NCBI GenBank assembly: GCA_035280425.1
Contig: DATEFW010000018.1
Span: 124,001-188,000 of the forward strand
Source of the DNA: QHXW01 sp035280425
GTDB taxonomy: Bacteria; Acidobacteriota; Terriglobia; Bryobacterales; Bryobacteraceae
Reading direction: 5' to 3'
Length of the DNA: 64,000 nt
Shown: in pieces, positions 51,451-60,306 of the stretch
Layout: every line of letters starts with the position of its first letter
Numbering within the stretch: the stretch's first letter is position 1
The notes under the pieces: generated by a model
The model's database searches: none
Seen by the model: the letters and a program-made list of their open reading frames with translations, nothing else
Told to the model about the DNA's origin: nothing
Program-made: the position numbers and the translations under genes

Positions 51451-53343
51451 TTACTGGACGTCGATCGTCACAGCGTTCGAACTCTGGCCATCGACCGTCA
51501 ACACGACATCGGAAATCCCACTGCCCCGGAGATCGAGCGGAAGCACCACATTCACCTGGTCCAGCCCGCTAAAATTCGGCGTCGGGCCGGCATAGAGGAC
51601 GGGAACCTTTTCGCCGTGAATGGTCATCGAAACATCCGCCAATGAGCTGCGGTTGCGGATGCCCGTGCCGTAAAACGTCACGTAAATCGGCGTATCGATC
51701 CCAAGAACGATAGGCACTGCGGTGCAGCCGGATGCATTGCATTGGAATACAGGCAGAGTCGATTGCAAGGCCGGATTTGCCACTTGCGTCAAGATCGCCG
51801 TAGCGGCGGCGACGCCGTTTCCGGCGCCGTTCATGCTGAAAAGCGCCGGCGCGACGGAACTCACGTTTGCCGTGAACGCCTGGGTTGCAGATCCGCTAGC
51901 CACCAGAAACTGCGCCGGACCGGGAGCTGTCTCTGCCGGCAGAAGAAAGTTGATCTGGCTGGGCGAAGCGTAAAGCAGCGGCGCCGAAAGCTGCGCGCCC
52001 GAAGCATCGACGATCGAGATCTTTGCTCCGCTGAGCGCTTTCGGCAAGGGCAGGGAACCGGCCTTTCCGATGCCTGTAGTCAGGTTGGTTCCAAAAAGGG
52101 TAGCAAGCGAATCGGGAGCCACGGCGGCGCTCGGGGCAGCGGCCGATTGAATCACGCCAGCAGAGATCACTCCGTAATACCGCGCCATCCAATAGGTCAG
52201 GATGTAATCGACGCCTGACGTCTCGATAAAACCCGACCCGCCTCCCGATAGCATGAACGGGTCGTCCTGCCATACAAAATCACCCGGCGGCCGTTGCGGC
52301 ACCGGGACCGGCGTGCATGCTTCGCCGCCGCAAACCGGTACCTTGCCGGCAAGATTCACGCTAAAATCGCGGCGGGATCTCTCGGGCCACTGTTCGATCA
52401 ACGCGCGCGTCTGCTGATCGCGAGCGGCGGAGGGGCCATTCAGCGCGGCATCGACAAGATTGAAAAACGCGTTCTGGTGCCCGGCTGTGTAATCGCGAAC
52501 CGTGGCATACGCACTGCGGTTATCCCCATTATTCTGCAGGCGCAGCAGATGGAAAAACGTCATGTAATCCAGGTTGAATTTGAAATAGGAACTGATGCTC
52601 TGCACGTCGATGAGCACGCCGGTATTGACCGGCAGAACAAGAAACGGTCCGCCGACCGTGTTCGATGGATTGACATGCCTGGCGACCTGCAGAAGCATCT
52701 GCAATTGCTCCGGCCGGATCATGAACGTGTTGGATATATCGTCATTGGGCGACCACTGGTGGCGAGAGATGAACCCGATCAGCAGCGTCGCGAGACTGCT
52801 CACTTTGCTCCGGACGTCTGCATCGTCAACCACGTCATACGCAATGCCCAATCCGAAGAACGCACCCACCACCTGGTCGCGCGATGTATTGTCCACCCAA
52901 ATCCAGGGCGGATTTGAATCAATGGTGTTCGATGCTTCCTCGCGTTCGATACCAGCGGCGAACGGCGAATCTGCCGCCACGATGCAGCGCGCGAGGCGGT
53001 TGTCGCCGGTTACGTCGAGCAGGCCTTCCAGACCTGAGAGCGCCGCTTTAACGTTGTTCAGAGCATCTGCAGAATGGGTCGCGCCGTAGCGGAAGGACTC
53101 AGCGGCAAGGTAAGCCCCGGTCCAGAGAGCGGAATCGCCGCAACGCGTGTAGCCGACGATCTGGTCGCTCGTGGGTGAGGCGTAGATTGGATTGAGAATG
53201 GTCCCGAACGGCATATGCCGCGCGCGAATATTCGCCGATATGGCGAGCGCATCCGCCTCGGTTGCGAGGGCGGGATGGGAGTTGCCAAATATGAATGCAA
53301 TGAGGCCGAAAAACAGAGGAACCCGGGTGAACATCACTACCAT
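51451..53343 (-). CDS. Secreted protein with TIGR03437 (Solibacter-type) C-terminal domain
   Basis: A 630-residue exported protein. Signal peptide MVVMFTRVPLFFGLIAFIFG. Residues ~30-390 look helical with Trp/Tyr-rich segments (CGDSALWTGAYLAAESFRY, DYMTFFHLLRL), resembling alpha/alpha-barrel proteins of sugar metabolism, but no catalytic residues can be named. The last ~220 residues are the TIGR03437 domain: SLATLFGTNLTTG, YASPSQINFLLPAETAPG and GLDQVNVVLPLDLRGSG. This domain is found almost only in Solibacter-like bacteria. ATG 53343 or 53334 may be the start; the frame beyond to 53613 is antisense to the hydrolase gene. Probably cell-surface or secreted. Confidence 0.82.
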   Translation of the reverse strand: MVVMFTRVPLFFGLIAFIFGNSHPALATEADALAISANIRARHMPFGTILNPIYASPTSDQIVGYTRCGDSALWTGAYLAAESFRYGATHSADALNNVKAALSGLEGLLDVTGDNRLARCIVAADSPFAAGIEREEASNTIDSNPPWIWVDNTSRDQVVGAFFGLGIAYDVVDDADVRSKVSSLATLLIGFISRHQWSPNDDISNTFMIRPEQLQMLLQVARHVNPSNTVGGPFLVLPVNTGVLIDVQSISSYFKFNLDYMTFFHLLRLQNNGDNRSAYATVRDYTAGHQNAFFNLVDAALNGPSAARDQQTRALIEQWPERSRRDFSVNLAGKVPVCGGEACTPVPVPQRPPGDFVWQDDPFMLSGGGSGFIETSGVDYILTYWMARYYGVISAGVIQSAAAPSAAVAPDSLATLFGTNLTTGIGKAGSLPLPKALSGAKISIVDASGAQLSAPLLYASPSQINFLLPAETAPGPAQFLVASGSATQAFTANVSSVAPALFSMNGAGNGVAAATAILTQVANPALQSTLPVFQCNASGCTAVPIVLGIDTPIYVTFYGTGIRNRSSLADVSMTIHGEKVPVLYAGPTPNFSGLDQVNVVLPLDLRGSGISDVVLTVDGQSSNAVTIDVQ

Positions 53344-53384
53344 GCTTACAGCATTGGCGGTCCGGATACAACTGGCGCAAAAGG

Positions 53385-53390
53385 TATAAT
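53385..53390 (+). promoter_or_regulatory. Candidate -10 of the esterase-like gene
   Basis: A perfect TATAAT in the 93-base divergent gap, leaving a leader of about 40 bases before the ATG at 53437. No convincing -35 is seen at 17 bases; TTGGCG at 53354 is too far. Confidence 0.35.
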
Positions 53391-53436
53391 CGGAGCGGTC
53401 CGCAGCGGCTTTTGTATTAGCGCCAACGTCACGCCG

Positions 53437-54624
53437 ATGATCCGCGAACACCTGAGTTTGACAGCCGTCCTGGTCTTCCTGTTTGCCCTTGCCGGCACAG
53501 CCGAAGACAACACCGCCCGTCTTCATCAGCACAAAGTCACATCCCGGGAAAGTCCCGCGCAGGAGCCCGGGGCCGAAAATGAGCTGATCCCGTCGCTCGT
53601 CGAAGGCCTGCATTCCCCGAGCGACTGGTACAGGAAAAAACGTCCTGAGCTGCTGAAGCTATGGGCCGGGATTCTCGGCAAGGTCGGCCCCGATCGAAAT
53701 GACCGGCGCTGGTTCGGCGATATCCGCAAAGCCGTCATTCGCGATCGCCGCGAAACCGATAAATACACGCGACTCGAAATCGACCTCCCGATTGAGAAGG
53801 ATTTTTACCAGCACCATCTTTTGCTTCTGCCGAAAAACCAGGGCCCCGGACCTTTTCCCGCCGTGGTTTGCTGGACCTCCACCACGCCCGACTACACCGC
53901 ACCCGAGCAGTGGTGGGGCAAATGGCTGGCCGAACACGGTTACGTCGTGCTCACAAGCTGGTCTTTCATCCGCCATTACCGCGACAATACGAACTACGCG
54001 ACCGGCGCCATCCAAAAACTTTATGAACGATTCGGCCACTGGCTGGGGCTCGGCAAAATGGTCGACGATGCGCACCGCGAAGCCCGATATCTTGGTTCAC
54101 TCAAGCAGGTAGACCATCGCCGTCTGGGCTTCATCGGATTCTCGCTCGGAGCCAAGGCTGCGGTCTATGTAGCGGCATTCGCTCCGGAGTTCAAGGCCAC
54201 CGTGGCCGTCGACCCCCACATTGCCGTCAATGGCAGCACCAACTGGTACGATCCCTGGTATCTCGACTGGCTTCACATCTTCCCCGACATTCCCACCCCG
54301 CAGCACACCGTGCTCAGTCTGCTCAATCCCGATCCCGCGCGGCCGGGCTTCGAGCACGATCATCATGAACTCATGGCGCTTACCGCGCCGCGAGCTTTTC
54401 TGCTGATCGGCGGCAGCCAGTCCGAGGATCACGGCGGCGATTCGGACGATCTGGAAAGCTGGGGCTACGTCAACCGCGCGCGCGAGGTTTACCAGTTACT
54501 CGGCGTGCCCGAGCGCATTCAGTACGTTTCCACCAACAACGGCCACAAGCCCACCGGTCCGGCAATCGATCCCGCGTGGCAGGAATTCTTCGAGCGTTGG
54601 CTGAAACAGACGCCCATTCGATAG
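53437..54624 (+). CDS. Secreted alpha/beta hydrolase (acetyl-esterase-like)
   Basis: A 395-residue exported hydrolase. Signal peptide in SLTAVLVFLFALAGTA. The core holds the nucleophile elbow GFSLGAK (Ser), a conserved WKYD-free region PAVVCWTST, VDPHIAVNGSTNWYDPW, and the last part with AFLLIGGSQSEDHGGDSDD (acid) and NNGHKPTGP (His). This resembles dienelactone-hydrolase or acetylxylan-esterase-like enzymes of environmental degraders. ATG 53437 is used for the signal peptide; the frame is open to 53215. Natural substrates could be acetylated hemicellulose. Confidence 0.85.
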   Translation: MIREHLSLTAVLVFLFALAGTAEDNTARLHQHKVTSRESPAQEPGAENELIPSLVEGLHSPSDWYRKKRPELLKLWAGILGKVGPDRNDRRWFGDIRKAVIRDRRETDKYTRLEIDLPIEKDFYQHHLLLLPKNQGPGPFPAVVCWTSTTPDYTAPEQWWGKWLAEHGYVVLTSWSFIRHYRDNTNYATGAIQKLYERFGHWLGLGKMVDDAHREARYLGSLKQVDHRRLGFIGFSLGAKAAVYVAAFAPEFKATVAVDPHIAVNGSTNWYDPWYLDWLHIFPDIPTPQHTVLSLLNPDPARPGFEHDHHELMALTAPRAFLLIGGSQSEDHGGDSDDLESWGYVNRAREVYQLLGVPERIQYVSTNNGHKPTGPAIDPAWQEFFERWLKQTPIR

Positions 54625-54641
54625 AAATTTTCTTGCGTCGA

Positions 54642-55388
54642 TCAGTTCGGGCGCTGTGCTTCGCGCTCTGAATGTTCGAGGCTGCTGGAGAGGTCGTCCG
54701 ACTCCTTAGTGATGTCATAATCCGAGGAATCAATCGTGACCTCGGTGCGGCCGAAAAAGAGCGAGTCTGCCTGCGAATGGCTGAACAACGGCAACCAGAG
54801 TTGCTCTAGCTTTCCATATTCCTGAACCACATGCGTATTGCGAATCAAGCCGGATGGATTTTTTGCAGGAACCGCCTCAATGCGAATGATCGCGAAATCC
54901 TGAGCGTCCACCCAAATCTTCCCATGAATTGAAAATTTAGTTTTGGATTTAGGCGTAACTTCCAGAACGTAGGCCGGACGGTTTTGCTGCGTTTCAAAAC
55001 GAAGCAGCCGGAATTCATAGTTCGACGATGTAATTTCTGTCCGTTCCCGAGTGCTGTCGGCGCTTGCCTCGGCCTCTGCATGGATCATTTCCCGCAGGAT
55101 GCGCCTGCGAATTACTGCCGGTCCGTGCTCGGATATGACCTGGAACTGCTTTCGTCCGGGATAGGTGTAAGTCATGCGAGCGCTCATCTCGGCCGTTATA
55201 TGGAACCGGTTGTTGGTCAGCACATAACGGCGGAAGCAAGTGTAGCGGCTCAGGGAAGCAGACCGGATCTGTTCCCTTTCTTGCATGCGGTTGAGCACAT
55301 CAGCCAGCGTAAGATGTCCCGCAAAATCGCAGCTAGGGACAAGAGGGAAGATCGCGGGGATCAACAGGATCGCCAGTTTCGCGCTCAT
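54642..55388 (-). CDS. Secreted protein, LolA/sigma-E-regulator-like fold (hypothetical)
   Basis: A 248-residue exported protein: signal peptide MSAKLAILLIPAIFPLVPS followed by a cysteine (imperfect lipobox). The pattern after ~50 residues, YTYPGRKQFQVISEHGP, AYVLEVTPKSKTKFSIHG, KIWVDAQDFAIIRIEA and VVQEYGKLEQLWLP, is that of outer-membrane-lipoprotein-sorting-like (LolA/RseB) beta-sheets. GC appears lower than in the surroundings. ATG 55388 is taken; GTG 55403 is five codons before. Role unknown. Its convergent neighbour ends 17 bases away. Confidence 0.65.
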   Translation of the reverse strand: MSAKLAILLIPAIFPLVPSCDFAGHLTLADVLNRMQEREQIRSASLSRYTCFRRYVLTNNRFHITAEMSARMTYTYPGRKQFQVISEHGPAVIRRRILREMIHAEAEASADSTRERTEITSSNYEFRLLRFETQQNRPAYVLEVTPKSKTKFSIHGKIWVDAQDFAIIRIEAVPAKNPSGLIRNTHVVQEYGKLEQLWLPLFSHSQADSLFFGRTEVTIDSSDYDITKESDDLSSSLEHSEREAQRPN

Positions 55389-55478
55389 ATTTCGCTCGAC
55401 CACCGGGAAAATCGATGCGCGCCGTTCACTGCTTACGGCGACAGTCTAGCATGCACCCTTAATTTGAGAAGCAATTAT

Positions 55479-55493
55479 CGGACCGAAAGTCCG
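55479..55493. terminator. Possible hairpin between the MFS gene and the LolA-like gene
   Basis: CGGAC and GTCCG flank a CGAAA loop (5+5+5). It lies 74 bases after the stop of the minus-strand MFS gene and 90 bases before the start of the LolA-like gene on the same strand. No T-tract follows, so it is at most a weak terminator. The 163-base gap 55404-55566 has no other feature I can support. Confidence 0.25.
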
Positions 55494-55566
55494 CGGCTGA
55501 TTGGGTTCTCCGGTACACTGCCGTCCGCTTTCCCCTTGCAGCGGCCGGCTGTTCGATGGCGCACTT

Positions 55567-56811
55567 CTAGAGCGAGCCGTTGGCCTGCGCGCGCGGTTTG
55601 AGTTTCCCGATCACAAACCCGGCCGCCGTCATAGCTGCGCCGACGATCGCCCAGGTCTTCAATAGCTCGCGATCGATCAGATACCCCGCAATAGCGGGCC
55701 CGATGATCTGCGCAATCGACATAAGCGACTGCGTCAGCCCCAGCACCACTCCCTGCTCCTCGCGGCCCGCGCGCTGCGTAATCAAACTGGTCAAGGCAGG
55801 CCGCAGCACTCCCGTGCCGAAGGACGCAACGGTGCTGGTGGCGAGCAGACCGGGCAGGCGGTAAGTGAACCCCATCAGCGCAAATCCGACCGTGCTGCTT
55901 GAAAAGCCGGAGGAAACCAGTTTTTCCTCGCCGAAACGGCGCACCAGCCTGCCGATCAGCCCGCCTTGCAGAATAATGCCCAGGAACCCTACGTAAGCGA
56001 ATACATATCCCACTTCTTTGGGGCCGAAAGGATGGCCGCCCCAGGTGTACCGCCGCTCGGCGAACAGTGCGAAACCCGACATAAAAATGGCGAACGCAAA
56101 GGCAAACGCCCAAAACTGCCACAGCAATTCTGCCAGCACGGGACGCCGGAAATACCGTACGTAATTGCCCCAGTCGAGCACACGCAGCCTGCGCCCCGCC
56201 GGAAGCGCAGCGCCTTCCGCCGATTCCGGAATAACCGGAGCCGAAGGCAGCAGAAAGTATGTTGCCATGATGCTCATCGCCGATAGCGCCGCCGCGGCAA
56301 AGATCGGATATTGATAGCTGTACTGCGAAAGAAAACCGGAAATAGCCGGGCCGATGAGGAACCCTATGCCGAATGCCACCCCGATTACCCCGAACGATTT
56401 CGCGCGCTCCTCGGGCCGCGTCACATCCGAGATGTACGCCTGCGCCAGCGATAGATTCCCCGCCGTCAGCCCGTCGATAATGCGTGCCAGAAAGACCATC
56501 CACAGCGATTGCGCGTAAGCCAGCACCAGGAATCCCGCAAATGTTCCCATCTGGCTCACCAGCAGCAATGGCCGCCGTCCCATGCGGTCTGAAATCTGTC
56601 CCAGTACCGGCCCGGCGACAAGCTGGCATGCCGCATAGGTCGAAACCAACAGTCCGACCACCGTCGCACTGGCACCCAGCCGCTCGGCATAGAACGGCAG
56701 CAGCGGAAGAATGATCGTCAGGCCCAGTACATCCACCATGACGATCAGAAAAATCGGCAGCAGTGGGGATCGTTGGCGCGTTGGAGTCTCTTCAGCTTTA
56801 GCGGTGCTCAC
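55567..56811 (-). CDS. MFS transporter (TetA-like drug/proton antiporter)
   Basis: A 414-residue transporter with twelve hydrophobic helices. Motif A is GQISDRMGRRPLLLVS between helices two and three, and a copy GRLVRRFGEEKLV appears in the second half; ARIIDGLTAGNLSLAQAYIS is the fourth-helix region typical of the TetA/multidrug group. It exports a small molecule against protons; substrate unknown. It starts with GTG. Two bases separate it from the tpiA stop, so it belongs to the deoB-tpiA-MFS unit, although the metabolic link is not evident. Confidence 0.92.
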   Translation of the reverse strand: MSTAKAEETPTRQRSPLLPIFLIVMVDVLGLTIILPLLPFYAERLGASATVVGLLVSTYAACQLVAGPVLGQISDRMGRRPLLLVSQMGTFAGFLVLAYAQSLWMVFLARIIDGLTAGNLSLAQAYISDVTRPEERAKSFGVIGVAFGIGFLIGPAISGFLSQYSYQYPIFAAAALSAMSIMATYFLLPSAPVIPESAEGAALPAGRRLRVLDWGNYVRYFRRPVLAELLWQFWAFAFAFAIFMSGFALFAERRYTWGGHPFGPKEVGYVFAYVGFLGIILQGGLIGRLVRRFGEEKLVSSGFSSSTVGFALMGFTYRLPGLLATSTVASFGTGVLRPALTSLITQRAGREEQGVVLGLTQSLMSIAQIIGPAIAGYLIDRELLKTWAIVGAAMTAAGFVIGKLKPRAQANGSL

Positions 56812-56813
56812 GA

Positions 56814-57563
56814 TTAGAAATGGACGATCGATGCAAAAGAGGCCGGGTCGAGGCTCGCTCCGCCCACCAGCACGCCGTCGACCTCGGGCTGTGCCATCAG
56901 GCTCTTCACGTTGTCCGGCTTTACGCTGCCGCCATAGAGAATCCGAACCTGGTTGGCCGCCTCATCGCCATAACGCGTGCGCGCCTGATCGCGGATAACG
57001 CGATGCGCCTCGCCGGCCATCTCCGGCGTCGCAACCTTTCCGGTGCCGATGGCCCACACCGGTTCATACGCGATCACGATCTGGGCGAACTCGCGCGGTT
57101 CGAGCCCGGCGATGCCTGCCTGGCACTGTTCGCACAACACGGCTTGGGTCTTGCCTGCTTCCCGCTCTTCCAGCCGCTCGCCCACACAGACAATCGGTTT
57201 CAGTCCGGCTTCGAGCGCGGCTTTCGTCTTCTTCAGCACTGTTTCGTTGGTTTCACCGAAATATTGACGCCGCTCGCTGTGGCCGATGATGACATGGGTC
57301 GCGCCCGTCGCGCGGATCATCGGTCCGGAAACTTCGCCGGTGAATGCGCCTTCCTTCGCCCAATAAAGATTCTGCGCGCCGATCTGGATGCGCGTGCGCG
57401 CCGCAGCTTCAGTCGCTGCCGGCAAATTCGGAAACGGCGGGCAAATCACGATCTCGCAATGTTCCGCCCGTTCGACCAGCGGCCGGAACGTTTCAAAGAA
57501 CGCGCGGGTTTCGGCAGGCGTCTTGTACATCTTCCAGTTGCCTGCCATGACAGGTTTTCGCAT
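56814..57563 (-). CDS. tpiA: Triosephosphate isomerase
   Basis: A 249-residue TIM barrel, interconverting dihydroxyacetone phosphate and glyceraldehyde 3-phosphate in glycolysis. MAGNWKMYKT gives the substrate-binding Asn and Lys; GHSERRQYFGET has the catalytic His; IAYEPVWAIGTGKVA the catalytic Glu; and ILYGGSVKPDN the phosphate-binding end. Length is the family norm. It is placed 91 bases after deoB and 2 bases before an MFS gene on the same strand. It is not next to gapA or pgk as in many bacteria. Confidence 0.97.
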   Translation of the reverse strand: MRKPVMAGNWKMYKTPAETRAFFETFRPLVERAEHCEIVICPPFPNLPAATEAAARTRIQIGAQNLYWAKEGAFTGEVSGPMIRATGATHVIIGHSERRQYFGETNETVLKKTKAALEAGLKPIVCVGERLEEREAGKTQAVLCEQCQAGIAGLEPREFAQIVIAYEPVWAIGTGKVATPEMAGEAHRVIRDQARTRYGDEAANQVRILYGGSVKPDNVKSLMAQPEVDGVLVGGASLDPASFASIVHF

Positions 57564-57654
57564 AGGTGTGTGGCCGCCGAAAGGTCCGGAGACGGCTATC
57601 TTTTCGAGGTTAGCAGATAGCAGCGCGCTTCTGAGTAGATGGGGAGACTGGCGT

Positions 57655-58839
57655 TTACGCGAGCGCGCCGAGAAAACTTTCGCCCTTGTCGATCTTCGTC
57701 CCGAAATTGTCCGCCACCGTCTGCCCCATATCCGAAAGCGTCGCCCGCAGACCCAGATCTACTCCGCCGCGCGCCTTCGGCCCCCACGCCAGCAACGGTA
57801 CGTACTCGCGGCTGTGATCGGTCGAAGGCGTTGTGGGATCGCATCCATGATCGGCAGTCACGATGACGAGATCGCTTTCGCTTAACTTGCTCTCCATCTC
57901 CGGCAGCCAGCGGTCGAATTCCTCGAGCGCTCCAGCGTACCCCGCGACATCGTTGCGATGCCCGTATTGCTGGTCGAAATCCACCAGGTTCACAAAAATC
58001 AGTCCGGCATCGAGCTGCTCCATCGCCGCCAGCGTCTGCGCCATCCCATCGGAATTATTTTTCGTTTTGACATGATCGCGGATGCCGCGGCCCAGAAAAA
58101 CGTCGAAAATTTTGCCCACGCTGTAGACTTCGACGTCGCGCTCCTCCAGCCGGTCGAGCAGCATGCCCCGCGGCGGCGGCACGGCGAAATCCTTGCGGTT
58201 GGCCGTCCGCGTGAACGAGCCGGGCGAGCCAACGAACGGCCGCGCAATCACACGCCCCACTTCTCGCGGTCCGCGCAACATTTGGCGCGCCGTCTCGCAG
58301 ATCTTGTAGAGTTCCCACAGCGGAATGACTTCTTCGTGCGCGGCCACCTGAAAAACGCTATCGGCCGACGTGTAGATAATCGGCGACCCCGAGCGCATGT
58401 GCTCCGCGCCCAGCTCTTTGATGATTTCCGTTCCCGATGCCGCTTTGTTGCCCAGCGTGCGCCGCCCGATGCGCTCCTCGAAATCATCCATGATCTCCCG
58501 CGGAAAACCGTGCGGAAAAAGTGGAAACGGTTTCGTGAGATGAATGCCGGCCATCTCCCAATGCCCCGTTGTAGTGTCTTTGCCGGGCGATTGGAGCGCG
58601 CAACGCCCGTAAGCGGCTTGGGGCGATCGAGCGGCTTCGAGCCCGTCGAGTGGCTTGATATTAGCCAGCCCCAGGCGGCACAGGTTCGGAAGCTTCAACC
58701 TGTGCGCACGCGCGATGTTTCCCAGCGTGTCGCTGCCCGCATCTCCGTAATCCGCCGCGTCCGGCATCGCGCCGATCCCCACGCTGTCGAGCACGATCCA
58801 GATAATCCGGCGGAACACAATTCGAGCGTAGCATCCCAT
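57655..58839 (-). CDS. deoB: Phosphopentomutase
   Basis: A 394-residue alkaline-phosphatase-superfamily enzyme that interconverts (deoxy)ribose 1-phosphate and 5-phosphate in nucleoside use. RIIWIVLDSVGIGAMPDAAD holds the first metal aspartate; YGDAGSDTLGNIA, the phosphorylated Thr region; VNLVDFDQQYGHRND; and VIVTADHGCDPTTPSTDHSR the other metal ligands. It fits with the secreted nucleoside hydrolase encoded at 37721 for use of nucleosides. ATG 58839 is taken; a GTG eight codons further is also possible. Divergent from fumC by 81 bases. Confidence 0.96.
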   Translation of the reverse strand: MGCYARIVFRRIIWIVLDSVGIGAMPDAADYGDAGSDTLGNIARAHRLKLPNLCRLGLANIKPLDGLEAARSPQAAYGRCALQSPGKDTTTGHWEMAGIHLTKPFPLFPHGFPREIMDDFEERIGRRTLGNKAASGTEIIKELGAEHMRSGSPIIYTSADSVFQVAAHEEVIPLWELYKICETARQMLRGPREVGRVIARPFVGSPGSFTRTANRKDFAVPPPRGMLLDRLEERDVEVYSVGKIFDVFLGRGIRDHVKTKNNSDGMAQTLAAMEQLDAGLIFVNLVDFDQQYGHRNDVAGYAGALEEFDRWLPEMESKLSESDLVIVTADHGCDPTTPSTDHSREYVPLLAWGPKARGGVDLGLRATLSDMGQTVADNFGTKIDKGESFLGALA

Positions 58840-58873
58840 CGCCGCCGTCGTGGCGCGACATACTGAAAAGAGA

Positions 58874-58894
58874 GGCTGCTGCCATTTTGCAGCC
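58874..58894 (+). promoter_or_regulatory. Hairpin in the fumC leader
   Basis: GGCTGC and GCAGCC flank a nine-base loop, ending 26 bases before the fumC ATG, upstream of its ribosome site. It could be an mRNA structure or part of an operator between fumC and deoB. Confidence 0.25.
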
Positions 58895-58907
58895 CGTCAA
58901 AGTGTCT

Positions 58908-58915
58908 GAGGAGGT
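58908..58915 (+). promoter_or_regulatory. Strong ribosome binding site of fumC
   Basis: GAGGAGGT stands five bases before the ATG at 58921, almost the full anti-Shine-Dalgarno complement. Such a strong site is rare among the genes of this window and suggests high translation of fumC. Confidence 0.75.
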
Positions 58916-58920
58916 CTGCC

Positions 58921-60276
58921 ATGACACCAGAGTTCCGCATGGAGCGCGACACAATGGGCGAGATGCGCGTGCCCGCCGCCATGCTGTACGGCGCGCAAAC
59001 CGCGCGTGCCGTGGAAAATTTTCCGATCAGCGGACTGCGTTTTCCGCGCTCCTTCATTCGCGCGCTCGGCATGATCAAGAGCGCGGCGGCGAAAGTGAAC
59101 CGCGAGCTCGGCCATCTGGACGCCGAAAAAGCCGGGGCCATCGAACGGGCCGCCGATGAAATCGTTGCCGGGGCTCATGACGATCAGTTCGTCATCGATA
59201 TCTTTCAAACCGGCAGCGGTACCTCCACCAACATGAACGCCAACGAGGTCATCGGCCGCTTGGCCGGCGCCCATCCCAATGACGACGTGAACCGCGGCCA
59301 GTCGAGCAATGACGTCATCCCCTCCGCGATACACATCGCCGCCGCCGAGAGTGCCCATCGCGATCTGTTCCCTGCCATCGACCGTCTGCACGCCTCGCTC
59401 GCCCGCAAAGCACACGAGTTCCATGACGTCATCAAAATCGGCCGCACGCATTTGCAGGACGCCGTTCCCATGCGGCTCGGCCAGGAATTCTCCGGTTATG
59501 CCCGGCAGGTGGCGGCCTCCCGCGAGCGCATCGAAACTGCCCTTGCCGGCATCTACGAACTCGCTCTGGGCGGCACCGCCGTAGGCACCGGTCTTAACTC
59601 CGCTCCCGGTTTTGCCACCGGCGTTATTCGCGAGATCGCCCGCCGCACCGAGCTTCCGTTCATCGAAGCCCGCAATCACTTCGAAGCGCAGGCCGCCAAG
59701 GATGCCGTCGTGTTCCTCAGCGGTGCGCTGCGCACCTACGCGGTGGCGCTCGTCAAAATCGCCAACGACGTCCGCTGGCTCGGTTCCGGTCCGCGCTGCG
59801 GCTTAGGCGAATTGCGCATCCCCGCCGTGCAGCCCGGCTCGAGCATCATGCCCGGAAAAGTCAATCCCGTGATCGCCGAAAGCCTCTTGATGGTCTGCGC
59901 GCAAGTGTTCGGTTACGATTCAACCATCGCCTGGTCCGGCGCGCAGGGCAATTTCGAGTTGAACGTGATGATGCCCGTCATGGCCTACGATCTGCTCCAA
60001 TCCATATCCCTGCTGGCCGCCGGCTCCCGTAATTTCGCTGAACGCCTGGTCGACGGCCTCGAAGCCGATCGCGACCGCACGGCTTCATTTGTGGAACAAT
60101 CGCTCGCCATGGGCACTGCGCTCGCGCCCGAGATCGGGTACGAAAAAGCCGCGGCTCTGGTGAAACAGGCCTATAAAGAGAACAAGACCGTGCGCGAAGT
60201 CGCCGCCGAAAAAAGCGGCATCCCGCCCGATCGCCTGCGCGAGTTGCTCGATCCCGCGCGCCAAAGCGGCGAGTAA
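58921..60276 (+). CDS. fumC: Fumarate hydratase, class II
   Basis: A 451-residue fumarase of the citric acid cycle, interconverting fumarate and malate without iron. Motifs: RMERDTMGEMRVPAAMLYGA at the N-terminus, QTGSGTSTNMNANEVI, GRTHLQDAVPMRLGQEFSGY and the superfamily signature GSSIMPGKVNPV. The STNMNANE and GRTHLQDAVP forms are those of fumarase rather than aspartase. Cytoplasmic homotetramer. The strong ribosome site upstream fits a housekeeping gene. The following 30 bases separate it from the convergent sulfatase gene. Confidence 0.95.
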   Translation: MTPEFRMERDTMGEMRVPAAMLYGAQTARAVENFPISGLRFPRSFIRALGMIKSAAAKVNRELGHLDAEKAGAIERAADEIVAGAHDDQFVIDIFQTGSGTSTNMNANEVIGRLAGAHPNDDVNRGQSSNDVIPSAIHIAAAESAHRDLFPAIDRLHASLARKAHEFHDVIKIGRTHLQDAVPMRLGQEFSGYARQVAASRERIETALAGIYELALGGTAVGTGLNSAPGFATGVIREIARRTELPFIEARNHFEAQAAKDAVVFLSGALRTYAVALVKIANDVRWLGSGPRCGLGELRIPAVQPGSSIMPGKVNPVIAESLLMVCAQVFGYDSTIAWSGAQGNFELNVMMPVMAYDLLQSISLLAAGSRNFAERLVDGLEADRDRTASFVEQSLAMGTALAPEIGYEKAAALVKQAYKENKTVREVAAEKSGIPPDRLRELLDPARQSGE

Positions 60277-60306
60277 CGCCGGCCGGATGGAAAGTCGCCG
60301 CGCGCC

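Noticed and set aside
55475..56629. Minus-strand frame of 384 codons overlapping the MFS gene in another frame
   Set aside because: The MFS frame has twelve helices and motif A; this one has low-complexity Ala/Gly/Arg content.
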